Assembly: GCA_016873255.1 (NCBI GenBank)
Contig: VGXR01000028.1
Location: 1-34,456, forward strand
Length of the DNA stretch: 34,456 nucleotides
Reading direction: 5' to 3'
From: Planctomycetota bacterium
GTDB taxonomy: Bacteria > Planctomycetota > Phycisphaerae > Phycisphaerales > SM1A02
Shown: in pieces, positions 21,237-30,508 of the stretch
Layout: the number at the start of each line of letters is the position of its first letter
Numbering within the stretch: position 1 is the stretch's first letter
Notes under the pieces: model-generated
The model's input: the letters and a program-made list of their open reading frames with translations, nothing else
Database searches by the model: none
What the model was told of the DNA's origin: nothing
Program-made: the position numbers and the translations under genes

Positions 21237-21240
21237 GCCC

Positions 21241-24200
21241 CTAGCCTAGGGCATCGAGCGCCCGGCGCGCAGCGTCAACGTCCGCCTTTGCCTGCGCCAG
21301 CATCGCCCGGGTCTCCTCGACGACCTTGGGAGGCGCCTTGGCCACGTAGCCGGCGTTCCCCAGCTTCGACTCGTAGCCCGCGATCACCTTGGACTTGTCG
21401 GCCACCAGCCGCTCGAGGCGGCTGCGCTCGGACCCGACATCCACCGCGTCGACGAGGTTCACGAGCAGGAGTTCCTGGCCCTCGAAGGCCAGCGGCACCG
21501 CGCCGGACGGGCGGTCGGCAGGCAGGTCCGCGACGGCCTCGAGCCCCGCGAGCGCCTCGACCACGCCGCCGGCACCCGACACCAGCGCGCGCACTCCCGC
21601 GGGCGCAAGCAGCGTGATGCGCCGCTTGGGCGGCACCTGTCGCGCGCCGCGCAGCGTGCGGATGGCGTCGACGAGCTGCTGCACGCGGGTGAAGGCGGCG
21701 AGGGCCTCGGCATCGGCCGCCGCGGGATCGACCTCGGGCCACGCGGCACGCGTGCAGAGGTCGCTCGCCGGGACGCGCACGCCCCGGAGGCCGGCAGCGC
21801 CCGTGGCCTGCACTGCGGGCCAGAGCTGCTCGGTGATGAACGGCATCTGCGGATGCAGGAGCCGCATGCTCGCGTCGAGCACGGTCCGGAGCACCTGCTG
21901 CTGCGCCGGGTCCTGCTTCACCGTGTGCTTGATGGACTCGAGGTACCAGTCGCACACCTCGCGCCAGACGAAGTCGTACGTGGCATCGGCCGCCTCGTTG
22001 AAGCGGTAGCCCGCGATGGCCTTCTCGTACGAGGCGAGCGCGTGGGCGAGCCGGGCCACGATCCAGCGGTCGACGAGCGGCCGCGCGCGCGGGTCGATCG
22101 ACGCGTCGCCGGGCACCTGCTGGAGGCTGCCGAGCGCGAAGCGGGTGGCGTTCCAGACCTTGTTGGCGAAGTTGCGGCCGACGTCGAAGCGGGCGCTCGT
22201 GTTGCGGGCGAGCGGCGCATCGGGGCCGGGGGTGGCCTTGCCCGTCGACGCGCCGTAGGCGCTGGTGATGCGCCTGGACGGGTCCTTCGGGCTCTTCTGC
22301 ACGGGCGCGGCCACGGTGTAGCCGGCCGAGTCGGTCACGGTCGCGGGCGCGAAGGTCTCGCCGCTCCACGGGTCGAGCATGTCGACCGGCATGCGCACGT
22401 CCTGCGTGTCGGTCGTCATCTGCACCAGCGTGAAGCGCATGGCGTCGGCGCCGTGCGTGGCGATGATGTCGCGCGGGTCCACGCCGTTGCCGAGGGACTT
22501 CGACATCTTCTGCCCGAAGCCGTCCTGCACCATCGCATGGATGAAGACATGGCGGAACGGGAGCCGCCCGCCCAGGAAGTGGCGGTTGAACATCACCATG
22601 CGGCTGACCCACAGCGTGATGATCTCGCGCGCGGTGGAGAGCACCGCGCTCGGGTTCCACGCCTCCAGCCCGCCCTGCATGCCGAAGCGCGCGGGGTCCG
22701 GCCAGCCGAGCGTGGAGAGCGGCCAGAGCGCGCTGCTGAACCAGGTGTCGAGGACGTCCTCGTCCTGGCGGTAGCCCGCGGCCTCGAGCGCGGCCACGGT
22801 CGCCGCCGCGCCCTGCTCGGGCACGCACACGAAGCGCTCGTAGGCGCCGTCGGGCCGGCGTCGCACGGCCTCGGAGCAGCCCGAGGCGCGCCACGAACCC
22901 TCGGAACGCACGAGTTCGCCGCGCGCGGCGTCGACGGCGGCGCGGTCGGCGACCTCGGCGGCCGGAACCTCCGCGCTCCACACGGGAATGCGGTGGCCCC
23001 ACCAGAGCTGGCGGCTGATGCACCAGTCGCGGATGTTCTCGTGCCACTGCTGGAACGTGCGCGCGTAGCGCGGCGGGAAGAAGGTGAGGCCGCCGTCGCC
23101 GGGGGCGGCGGGGCCCGCGGACGCGGCGCCGTCGCGCTGCTGCGGGTTCATCGCGCGCAGGGCCGCGCCCTTCAGGCGGTCGTCGGTGACGCGCACGTAC
23201 CACTGCTCGGAGAGGTAGGGCTCGACCGGCACGTGGCTTCGGTAGCTGTGCCCCACCGAGTGGCGGTAGGGCTTGGCTGCCTCGAGCAGGCCGTTGGCGC
23301 GGAACCACTCCACGACGCGGGCGCGCGCGTCCTCGCGCGAGAGGCCGATGAAGGCGCGCGCCTCGGCGGAGGCGTCCTCCCACCCGTGGCGGTCGCTGAT
23401 GGAGCCGTCGGGCGCCATCACGTTGATGGCCTGCAGGCCATGGCGGATGCCGATGTCCCAGTCGTTCGGGTCGTGCGCGGGCGTGACCTTGAGGAAGCCC
23501 GAGGCGAACTGCGCCTTGGCATCGGCCGGGTCGCCGCCGTGCTCCACGGGCATCACGACGTAGTCGTCCTCGACGATGGGGATGACGCGACCCACGATCG
23601 GGAGCCGCAGGCGCCTGCCGCGCAGCGCGGCGGCGCGCGGGTCCCTGGGGTTGACGGCCACCGCGGTGTCGCCGAGCATCGTCTCGGGCCGGGTGGTGGC
23701 CACCGTCACGTGGCCGGAACCGTCCTCGAGCGGGTAGCGGAGGTACCAGAAGTGGCCGTCCACCTCGTGCATCTCCACCTCGTCGTCGGCGAGCGCGGTG
23801 CGCGTGACCGGGTCCCAGTTGACGAGCCGCTTGCCTCGGTAGATGAGCCCCTCGTCGAAGAGCCGCAGGAACGCGTGCCGCACCGCGGCCGCGCACACCG
23901 GGTCCATGGTGAAGCGGGTGCGGTCGTAGTCGCACGAGGCGCCCATGGCCCGAAGCTGCCCGAGGATGGTGGCCTCGTACTCGTCCTTCCACTCCTGGAC
24001 CTTGGCCACGAACTCCGTGCGCGAGAAGTCCGCGCGGCGCCTGCCCTGCTGCAGCAGCCGCTTCTCGACCACCGCCTGCGTGGCGATGCCCGCGTGGTCG
24101 GTGCCCGGCATCCACATGGCGTTCATGCCGCGCATGCGGTGGAAGCGCGTGAGCACGTCCTGAAGCGTGTTGTTGAGCGCGTGCCCGAGGTGGAGCGCGG

Positions 24201-24393
24201 CCGTCACGTTGGGCGGCGGGATGAAGATCGAGTACGGGGCGCCGGCATCGCCGGGCTCGGCGTGGAAGCACGCCCCGCCCTGCCAGCGCTCCCACGCGTA
24301 CCGCTCGGCATCGGCCGGGGTGTAGGCTTTGGCGAGCTGGAACGCGGAGGCGCCCGCGGGCGCGCTCGGTTCGATGGGCGTGGCGCTTGACAT
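21241..24393 (-). CDS. valS: Valyl-tRNA synthetase
   Basis: 1050 residues. The class I HIGH motif reads HLGH in PPPNVTAALHLGHALNNT; KMSKS appears as QKMSKSLGNGVDP. Editing-domain signatures (TTRPETMLGDTAVAVNP, KVTPAHDPNDWDIG) and FQQWHENIRDWCISRQLWWGHRIPVW confirm ValRS. A C-terminal coiled-coil arm (about 980-1050) fits ValRS. Insertions make it longer than E. coli ValS (951 aa): a segment of about 30 residues around 690-720 (TVAAPVQKSPKDPSRRI...) follows the KMSKS region and may be lineage-specific. The ATG at 24393 overlaps the start codon of the divergent TPR gene; TAGAAT lies 9 nt upstream and there is no Shine-Dalgarno. Confidence 0.97.
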   Translation of the reverse strand: MSSATPIEPSAPAGASAFQLAKAYTPADAERYAWERWQGGACFHAEPGDAGAPYSIFIPPPNVTAALHLGHALNNTLQDVLTRFHRMRGMNAMWMPGTDHAGIATQAVVEKRLLQQGRRRADFSRTEFVAKVQEWKDEYEATILGQLRAMGASCDYDRTRFTMDPVCAAAVRHAFLRLFDEGLIYRGKRLVNWDPVTRTALADDEVEMHEVDGHFWYLRYPLEDGSGHVTVATTRPETMLGDTAVAVNPRDPRAAALRGRRLRLPIVGRVIPIVEDDYVVMPVEHGGDPADAKAQFASGFLKVTPAHDPNDWDIGIRHGLQAINVMAPDGSISDRHGWEDASAEARAFIGLSREDARARVVEWFRANGLLEAAKPYRHSVGHSYRSHVPVEPYLSEQWYVRVTDDRLKGAALRAMNPQQRDGAASAGPAAPGDGGLTFFPPRYARTFQQWHENIRDWCISRQLWWGHRIPVWSAEVPAAEVADRAAVDAARGELVRSEGSWRASGCSEAVRRRPDGAYERFVCVPEQGAAATVAALEAAGYRQDEDVLDTWFSSALWPLSTLGWPDPARFGMQGGLEAWNPSAVLSTAREIITLWVSRMVMFNRHFLGGRLPFRHVFIHAMVQDGFGQKMSKSLGNGVDPRDIIATHGADAMRFTLVQMTTDTQDVRMPVDMLDPWSGETFAPATVTDSAGYTVAAPVQKSPKDPSRRITSAYGASTGKATPGPDAPLARNTSARFDVGRNFANKVWNATRFALGSLQQVPGDASIDPRARPLVDRWIVARLAHALASYEKAIAGYRFNEAADATYDFVWREVCDWYLESIKHTVKQDPAQQQVLRTVLDASMRLLHPQMPFITEQLWPAVQATGAAGLRGVRVPASDLCTRAAWPEVDPAAADAEALAAFTRVQQLVDAIRTLRGARQVPPKRRITLLAPAGVRALVSGAGGVVEALAGLEAVADLPADRPSGAVPLAFEGQELLLVNLVDAVDVGSERSRLERLVADKSKVIAGYESKLGNAGYVAKAPPKVVEETRAMLAQAKADVDAARRALDALG

Positions 24394-25432
24394 GGAGCGA
24401 CGATTCTACGAGAGCAGGAACCTCCGCCGCGCGGCGATGCTTGCGTTGGCAGCGGCGCTTTCGGGCTGCGGGGACGCGCCGGAGGCCCCGGCGCCTCCTC
24501 CGGATGCACGGCAGGTCGATGCCGCGATCCGCGCCACCGAGGCCTACCTGGCCGCCGACAAGCCGAGCGAGGCCACCTTCGTGTCGGAGAAGCTCGCCGC
24601 GGAGGCCCCGGGGCTGATGCGGGCGCATGAGCTCCACGGGCGTGCGCTGATCGCGCTTGCGATGCGCGGCGACCTTCCGCCGGGCGACCGCGCCGCGGTG
24701 ATCGCGCGCGCCGCCGATGCGTACGCGCGGGCGTGCGCGATCGACCCCGCGAACGCCGCGCTCCGCCATGCCGCGGGCGTGGTGTGCGACACCGCCGACC
24801 GCCGCGCCGAGGCCGTGGGCCACTACGAGGCGGCGCGCGCGGCCGACCCGCGCAACCCCCAGTACGCGCTCTACCTCGGTCTGGCGCGCGCGCGCGACGG
24901 TCGCCCGGACGAGGCGCGCGAGCTCCTCGAGGAGGCCGAGCGGGCGATGCCCGAGTCGCCGGACCCCAAGGCTGCGCTCGCGGACCTGGCGATGCGGCGC
25001 GGCGATGCCGAGGGCGCGCGCAGGAAGATCGCCGAGGCGCGCTCGCTGGCGCCCGCGTCATTCGAGCTGCGGCTTGCCGATGCGCGCATGCGGAGGCTTG
25101 CGGGTGATGCCCAGGGCGCGCTCGAGCTGCTCCTTGCCCTCGACCCGCCGATCCGCCGCGAGCCGGGCTTCGCGGAGGAGATCGCCGCCGCGCACGAGGC
25201 GCTCGGGGATGCCCGTGCCGCCGCGGCAGCGCTCGACGACAGCGCGTCGGCAGCGCCCAACGACTGGAAGCGGTCGCTCCGCGCCGCGTCCGCGTGGGTG
25301 CGGGCGGGCGACCCGGTGCGCGCGACGATCTGCGCCGATGCCGCCGGCGTGGCCGGCGCCCCCGCATCGGAGGTGGGCGCGGCGCTCAGCGGAGCGAGCG
25401 GCCCCCGTCGAGGCGAATCACCGTCCCCGTGA
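24392..25432 (+). CDS. TPR-repeat lipoprotein, unknown function
   Basis: 346 residues. A textbook lipoprotein signal peptide: basic n-region (MERRFYESRNLRR), hydrophobic core and lipobox LSGC (Cys26). The rest is Ala-rich tandem helices with TPR spacing, e.g. AADAYARACAIDPANAALRHAAG, EAVGHYEAARAADPRNPQYALYLG and EARELLEEAERAMPESPDPKAALA. It is probably a periplasmic scaffold anchored in a membrane; partners unknown. The ATG at 24392 shares two bases with the divergent valS ATG (CATG). A later ATG (24437) would remove the charged n-region. Its last 47 bp overlap the 3' end of the convergent SDR gene. Confidence 0.8.
   Translation: MERRFYESRNLRRAAMLALAAALSGCGDAPEAPAPPPDARQVDAAIRATEAYLAADKPSEATFVSEKLAAEAPGLMRAHELHGRALIALAMRGDLPPGDRAAVIARAADAYARACAIDPANAALRHAAGVVCDTADRRAEAVGHYEAARAADPRNPQYALYLGLARARDGRPDEARELLEEAERAMPESPDPKAALADLAMRRGDAEGARRKIAEARSLAPASFELRLADARMRRLAGDAQGALELLLALDPPIRREPGFAEEIAAAHEALGDARAAAAALDDSASAAPNDWKRSLRAASAWVRAGDPVRATICADAAGVAGAPASEVGAALSGASGPRRGESPSP
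24403..24408 (-). promoter_or_regulatory. Putative -10 box TAGAAT for valS
   Basis: TAGAAT on the minus strand, 9 nt before the valS ATG, located inside the 5' end of the divergent TPR gene. It predicts a leader of 3-4 nt. No -35 is evident. Confidence 0.4.
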
Positions 25433-26135
25433 CGTAGGGCATGTCCTCGACGATCGACCGCACCAGGCGGGCGGCATCGGCGGGTGTGCCGGGACGGGCC
25501 AGCGGGATGCGGGCCTCGTAGGCGGCGCGCTCCTCGGCGGGTGCGTCATCGGGCCATGCGACGACGCCGGGCGCGATGGCATTCACGCGCACGGCGGGCG
25601 CAAGTTCGAGCGCAAGCACCTCCACCATGGCATGGAGCGCGGCCTTGGACATGAGGTACGGCGCGAAGGCCCTGCGCGGCCGCCCCGCCGCATGGATGTC
25701 GCCGAAGGCCACGATGGCGCCGCCGCCCTCGAGCGCGGACCGAGCGAGCGCGGGGGCAGTGGCCTGCGCCAGGAGGAGCGGAGCCACCGAGTTGGCGCGC
25801 AGCTCGCGCTCGGCCGAGTCCGCGTCGATCGAGCCGAACGGCGTGCGGCGGTAGCTGGCCGCACTGAGGACGAGGGCGTCGATGCCGCGCTCCGCCGCCT
25901 GGCGCCCGAAGCGCTCGACGGCGGCGAGGTCCTCGAGCTCGAGGTGGGACGCCTCGGCACGGCAGGTCCGGCCGCGCTCGGCGGCGGCCTTCGCGGCGTC
26001 GGCGGCGGTGGCCTCGGCTTCCTCGCGACGGCTTCGGTACGTGAGCAGCAGGTCCCAGCCGGCGGCCGCGAGTTCCAGCGCCACGGCGCGACCCACGCGA
26101 CGCGCGGCACCGGTGACGATCGCGGTCCTGCCCAT
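25386..26135 (-). CDS. Short-chain dehydrogenase, pteridine-reductase-like
   Basis: 249 residues of SDR Rossmann fold. The cofactor motif is TGAARRVG, i.e. TG-x3-R-x-G, which marks pteridine reductases (PTR1, FolM) instead of the usual TG-x3-G-x-G. Position-appropriate GDIHAAG supplies the Asp that replaces the usual Ser, with Tyr/Lys in YLMSK, followed by ELAPAVRVNAIAPGVVAWPDD. It probably reduces dihydro-pterins or folates with NADPH and can support a folate cycle lacking classical FolA. The ATG at 26135 has no Shine-Dalgarno but lies 7 nt after TACACT. It is divergent from the AsmA-like gene with 53 bp between starts. Confidence 0.8.
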   Translation of the reverse strand: MGRTAIVTGAARRVGRAVALELAAAGWDLLLTYRSRREEAEATAADAAKAAAERGRTCRAEASHLELEDLAAVERFGRQAAERGIDALVLSAASYRRTPFGSIDADSAERELRANSVAPLLLAQATAPALARSALEGGGAIVAFGDIHAAGRPRRAFAPYLMSKAALHAMVEVLALELAPAVRVNAIAPGVVAWPDDAPAEERAAYEARIPLARPGTPADAARLVRSIVEDMPYVTGTVIRLDGGRSLR

Positions 26136-26142
26136 CGTGGCC

Positions 26143-26148
26143 AGTGTA
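26143..26148 (-). promoter_or_regulatory. Putative -10 box TACACT for the SDR gene
   Basis: TACACT on the minus strand, 7 nt before ATG 26135: the same hexamer and spacing as at accD. Predicts a leaderless mRNA. No -35 is visible. Confidence 0.5.
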
Positions 26149-26174
26149 CGAGGCGCGGACCGCGGACCGCCGCG

Positions 26175-26180
26175 TAGCAT
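26175..26180 (+). promoter_or_regulatory. Putative -10 box TAGCAT for the AsmA-like gene
   Basis: TAGCAT lies 8 nt before GTG 26189. It supports that GTG over other starts and implies a leader of 2 nt or less. It shares the 53-bp divergent gap with the SDR promoter. Confidence 0.4.
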
Positions 26181-26188
26181 CGACGGCG

Positions 26189-29100
26189 GTGACGGACCAC
26201 AGCAACGGCCTTCCTCCTGACGAGGGCACGCCGCCCGAGGACCGGGTGCCGGACCTCCACCTCGACCGGCTCGAGGCGCTGGCCCGCCGCGCGCCGCGCG
26301 ACCTCGCGCGGGCCGCCGACGAGGCGATCGCCCGGCACGCGCCGGCACTGGCCCCGTCCCGCCTTCGTCGGCGCTTCCGCCGCCGCACGGTGGCGCTCCT
26401 CTCGCTGCTCGGGCTGATGGCGCTGGCCGCGTCCGCGTGGGCGGTGCTGCGGGAGACCACCATCCTGCGGACCGCGATGGAGGCGCAGCTCTCCGAGCGC
26501 TTCGGCGGCGAGGTCACCATCGGCTCGGTCCGCTGGGACGGGTGGAACACCATCGACGCGCGCGACCTGGAGCTGCGCGCGCGGGGCTGGGACCGCGAGG
26601 CCGGCAAGGTGGCATCGATGCGCCGGGCCACGGTGGTGTTCTCGCCGTGGAGCCTGCTGCTTGGCCGGGTGGAGCTGGCGGACATGGAGGTTGACGGCCT
26701 GACCGTCCGGCTCGTCGAGCTCGAGGACCAGCCCGGCGAGTACGCGTTCCTCGCGCTGCGGCCCACCGCGGGCGGGAAAGGGGGCGGCTTCCGGCAGCCG
26801 TCGCGTGCCCTGCTCCGCGACCTGCGCCTGGAGTTCGCCACCGCGCGGAGCGGGCGGGTGACGCCGTCGCTTGACATGCGCTTCGACGCCGACTTCACGC
26901 ACCAGGCAGGCGACGCATCGCGGTACGAGTTCGAGCTCCGCGAGGCCGAGCGCAACGGCCAGCCCGTGCCCGAGGGCATCCGCCTGAAGGGAACCTGGGA
27001 CGAGCAGGTGTTCGGGTACGAGGCGACCATCGAGGGCCTCGACATCGGGCCGACGCTGCTGCGGGCGCTTCCGGTGAAGGCGCGCCGGTGGGCCATCCGC
27101 TCGGGCCTCACCGGGCGGCTGGAGCGCGCGCGCATCGCGGGCAGCCCGGAACGCCCGCTTCGCGAGGCGGACCTGGAGCTGCGGGGCGTGTCGTTCCGGG
27201 AGCGCGACGCGGTGCGCGAGCTGGAGTGGGGCCGGATCGAGGCAGGCAAGGTCACGCCCATCCGCGGCGACCTGTCCGTGTCGCTCGGCGAGGCGACCGC
27301 GCGCGTCCGCGGCCGAGAGCTGACCGTGGAGGCGCGTTCGGCCTCGCTGCAGCCCGGCGAGCCCGGGGCGAGCACGATGGCGGTGCCGCTCGAGCTGCGG
27401 CTCTCGACCGAACTCCTCGCCATCGGCGGCAGCGCCGAGCAGGTGGACGACGACGACTCCTGGCTCGGCCGCTGGCTTGCGGCCGTCCCCTTCTCGCTCG
27501 AGCTGCGCGCCCGGGGGCTCGATGCACGACCGACCGCCGACGGAAGCGTTCGATTCGTGGAGCTGCCGATGGAGGCGGCGGAGGCGCTCGCGCGCATCGG
27601 CCTGGGCGACTGGGCGGCGGACGTCGAGACGACCATCCGCCGCGGCCGGCGGCCCGCGGGCGCGCAGGCCTCCGGCGCCAGGATCGAGGTGACCGCGGCG
27701 CTCACCCTGCACGCGGGCACCATCGAGAGCCCGGAGGTCCCCTACCGCCTGCGCGACGTGTCCGGGCGCGTCGCGCTGCGCGGCGGCCGCATCGAGATCC
27801 GCGGGCTGAGCGGCCGGGGCGCGGGGCGCACGGCGCTGGCCGTCGACGGCGACCTCGACATCGAGGGCGACGACCCGGGCTACTCGTTCCGGATGCGCGG
27901 CACCGACGTGCTGCTCGACCGGGCGCTGGTGGGAGCCGTCCAGGGAGCGCCCTCGCGCATCTTCGAGGCCGTTCTCGACGACGAGGCATGGACTTCGCTG
28001 CGCGAGGCGGGCGTGCTCGACGACGCATCGCAGCCCGGCGGGAACCTCGACCTGGAGCTTGAGGTGCGCCACGCGCGCGGCGGCGGCGAGCGGGTGGAGG
28101 TCACGGGCCGCATCGACCTGAAGGGCGTGCGCATGGTGCTCGATGCGTTTCCCTACCCGATGGTGGCGACGGGCCGGCTGGCGGTGCTCGACGAGCGCGT
28201 CGACTTCCTCGACGACGGGGTGACGCTGCTGACCCACGGCGGGGGCCGCGGCGCGCTGCGCGGGCACCTCGAGCTGCCGCGCGTGAACGACCGCCGCCTG
28301 GTGCGCAGCTACCTGGAGTTCTCGGTGCAGGGCGAGCGCGTGAACCCGGCGCTCCTGGCGGCCATCCCGCCGAGCTTCGAGGATCCGCGGACGCGGCCGC
28401 AGGGATGGCCCGGCGCCACCCTCGCGCCCATCTCGTCCATCCTTCGCGAGCTGGGCCTCGACGGCCGCCTCTCCGCCACCGGCACCGTGCGCACCCGGCC
28501 CGACGAGAGCGACGCAGTGACCGTCAACGCCAAGGTGTCCGAGGGCGCGATCCGCCCGACCGCGCGGCTCGCGGCCGTCCTCCGGGAGAACGGCCTGAGC
28601 TGGCCGGGCCGCACCACGCTCGACGACGTCCGGGGCACGATCATCGCCGACTCGGAGCGCGTGCAGGTGCTGGGGGCCACCGCCACGCACGGCACGGGCA
28701 TCGTGCGCGCGCAGGGAGGGTTCGACCCCGAGGACGGCGACGGCACGCTGAGCATCGAGTTGGAGCGCTTCCCGCTCGAGCGCGACCTGGTGCTGGTGGC
28801 CGATGGGCCGGCCACCGAATCGGCGCTGCAGGCGTGGGACGCGCTCGCGCCGACGGGCACCATCGATGCCGAGGTGGCGTGGATGCGCGACGCACGGGGG
28901 CAGGACACCTATGCGCACGTGCGGCCCACGGCGCTGACGCTCGCCGGGACGGTGGCGCTCGAGCCGGTGTGCGGCGACCTCTTCTACCGCAACGGCGTGC
29001 TCAGCATCGACTCGGTGGACCTGCGCGGCGCCGATGCGGACGACACGCCGCTGCGCATCGAGGCGCACGGCACCATCAATGGCCCGAGCCCGGCGTTCGA

Positions 29101-30508
29101 GGCATCGGTGGAGACGATGGCCATCCAGAGCCCGCTGCTCTCGAGCGTCGCGCGCGCCTTCGGCGCGAGCGTGGCGGAGGAGGCCATCCGCGAGCTGCGC
29201 ATGACGGGCGCGCTGGACGCGCGCGTGGCCCTGCCCGGCACGGGCGGCGCGCCGTGGGAGGTGTCCATCGAGCCCTCGTGGGTGCGCGGCGAGCGCGACG
29301 AGCACGCCTTCGAGGTGCGTCGCGATGCCGGCAGGCTGGTGGCCGGGCCCGCGGGGCTGCGGGTCGACGGATTCGCGGCGTCGATCGACCGCGGCACGGT
29401 GCGCATCGACGGCGCCCTGTCGCCCACGTCGTCAAGCGCGCTTGCAGGCGAGCTGACCGTCGACGCGCTGGTGTCGGGCTACTCCGATGCGCTCCGGGCA
29501 CTGGTGCCGCCGAACGCGCGCCGCGCGCTCGAGTCGGTGGACTTCGCTGCCTCGGGACCGGTGTTCACGCGCGGCATGCGCACGCTGGTGGACGTCCCGC
29601 GCAGCGGCCCGGAACGGGTGTCGCTGGTCGGCGACCTCGGCATCGCGGATGCAAGCCTGCGAGCGGGGGTCGACCTCGACCGGATCGAAGGCTCCCTTGC
29701 GTTCGACCTGACCGCCATCGCCGGGGAGCCGGTGGGCACGATCGGCATGCAGCTTGACCAACTGCGGGCGATGGGCCGGCGGGCCACGAGGATCGCGGGA
29801 AGCTTCATCTTTGCCTCGGACGCCGGGCTCGTGCGGCTGGAGGACCTGACGGCGTCGCTCTACGGCGGGCGGGTCACCGGGCGCGCGGCGTTCGACCCGG
29901 TGGGCGGATGGGAGGCGCACGTCACGTGCGCGAACGTGGGCTTCGGGCGCTTCGTCGACGCCGACGGCGGCACCGGGGCGGCCGATGCCGAGGGCGAGGG
30001 CCTGCTGCGCGGCCGCATCGACATCCGCGGCGAGGCGCTGTCGTCCGGGACCCGCCGCGGCTCCGGCCGCGTGGCGGTGCAGGACGCGCGCATGATGGAG
30101 TTCCCGCTCGGGCTGAGCGTGCTGCAGCTGACGCAGCTGATGCTGCCCCTCAATGCCGCGATGGAGCGGGCCTCCGCCCGCTTCGACATCGACGACACGC
30201 GCATCCTCGTGCGGGAGCTCGACCTCTCGAGCGGCACCCTGCGCCTCGAGGGCTCGGGCGAGGTGCGCACCGCAGACGGGGCGCTGGCGCTGCGAATGCG
30301 CAACCGCGGGACCGTGCCGCTCCTCAGCGACCTCTACGGCGTGGTCACCGACCAGGTCTTCGCGATCGACGTGGGGGGTACGCTTTCCGATCCGCGCCCG
30401 CGCCTTGCGCCGATACCGGTGCTTGCGCCCTCCCCCGAGCCCGGACAGGACGGCGCGCCCACGAGGACACCCGAGCATGACACAGGATCGACGCCGCGAA
30501 GCCAGTAA
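26189..30508 (+). CDS. Giant AsmA/YhdP-like envelope protein
   Basis: 1439 residues. A cytoplasmic N-terminus ends in an Arg-rich stretch (RRRFRRR), then a single membrane segment (about 67-87). The remainder is a very long periplasmic region of repeated amphipathic beta strands (patterns such as GRIEIRGLSGRGAGRTALAV and RLEGSGEVRTADGALALRMR). The C-terminus resembles the AsmA-like C-terminal domain. AsmA/TamB/YhdP proteins are thought to bridge inner and outer membranes and move phospholipids. A phosphatidyl-transferase gene lies three genes downstream, which fits a lipid role (inference). Start GTG 26189; an upstream ATG (26144) would pre-empt the TAGCAT box. Its 3' end overlaps the LOG-family gene by 32 bp. 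Confidence 0.7.
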   Translation: MTDHSNGLPPDEGTPPEDRVPDLHLDRLEALARRAPRDLARAADEAIARHAPALAPSRLRRRFRRRTVALLSLLGLMALAASAWAVLRETTILRTAMEAQLSERFGGEVTIGSVRWDGWNTIDARDLELRARGWDREAGKVASMRRATVVFSPWSLLLGRVELADMEVDGLTVRLVELEDQPGEYAFLALRPTAGGKGGGFRQPSRALLRDLRLEFATARSGRVTPSLDMRFDADFTHQAGDASRYEFELREAERNGQPVPEGIRLKGTWDEQVFGYEATIEGLDIGPTLLRALPVKARRWAIRSGLTGRLERARIAGSPERPLREADLELRGVSFRERDAVRELEWGRIEAGKVTPIRGDLSVSLGEATARVRGRELTVEARSASLQPGEPGASTMAVPLELRLSTELLAIGGSAEQVDDDDSWLGRWLAAVPFSLELRARGLDARPTADGSVRFVELPMEAAEALARIGLGDWAADVETTIRRGRRPAGAQASGARIEVTAALTLHAGTIESPEVPYRLRDVSGRVALRGGRIEIRGLSGRGAGRTALAVDGDLDIEGDDPGYSFRMRGTDVLLDRALVGAVQGAPSRIFEAVLDDEAWTSLREAGVLDDASQPGGNLDLELEVRHARGGGERVEVTGRIDLKGVRMVLDAFPYPMVATGRLAVLDERVDFLDDGVTLLTHGGGRGALRGHLELPRVNDRRLVRSYLEFSVQGERVNPALLAAIPPSFEDPRTRPQGWPGATLAPISSILRELGLDGRLSATGTVRTRPDESDAVTVNAKVSEGAIRPTARLAAVLRENGLSWPGRTTLDDVRGTIIADSERVQVLGATATHGTGIVRAQGGFDPEDGDGTLSIELERFPLERDLVLVADGPATESALQAWDALAPTGTIDAEVAWMRDARGQDTYAHVRPTALTLAGTVALEPVCGDLFYRNGVLSIDSVDLRGADADDTPLRIEAHGTINGPSPAFEASVETMAIQSPLLSSVARAFGASVAEEAIRELRMTGALDARVALPGTGGAPWEVSIEPSWVRGERDEHAFEVRRDAGRLVAGPAGLRVDGFAASIDRGTVRIDGALSPTSSSALAGELTVDALVSGYSDALRALVPPNARRALESVDFAASGPVFTRGMRTLVDVPRSGPERVSLVGDLGIADASLRAGVDLDRIEGSLAFDLTAIAGEPVGTIGMQLDQLRAMGRRATRIAGSFIFASDAGLVRLEDLTASLYGGRVTGRAAFDPVGGWEAHVTCANVGFGRFVDADGGTGAADAEGEGLLRGRIDIRGEALSSGTRRGSGRVAVQDARMMEFPLGLSVLQLTQLMLPLNAAMERASARFDIDDTRILVRELDLSSGTLRLEGSGEVRTADGALALRMRNRGTVPLLSDLYGVVTDQVFAIDVGGTLSDPRPRLAPIPVLAPSPEPGQDGAPTRTPEHDTGSTPRSQ

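Noticed and set aside
24329-24391. Upstream start for the TPR lipoprotein
   Set aside because: It would put extra residues before a well-formed lipoprotein signal peptide and lie inside valS. ATG 24392 gives the natural n-region.
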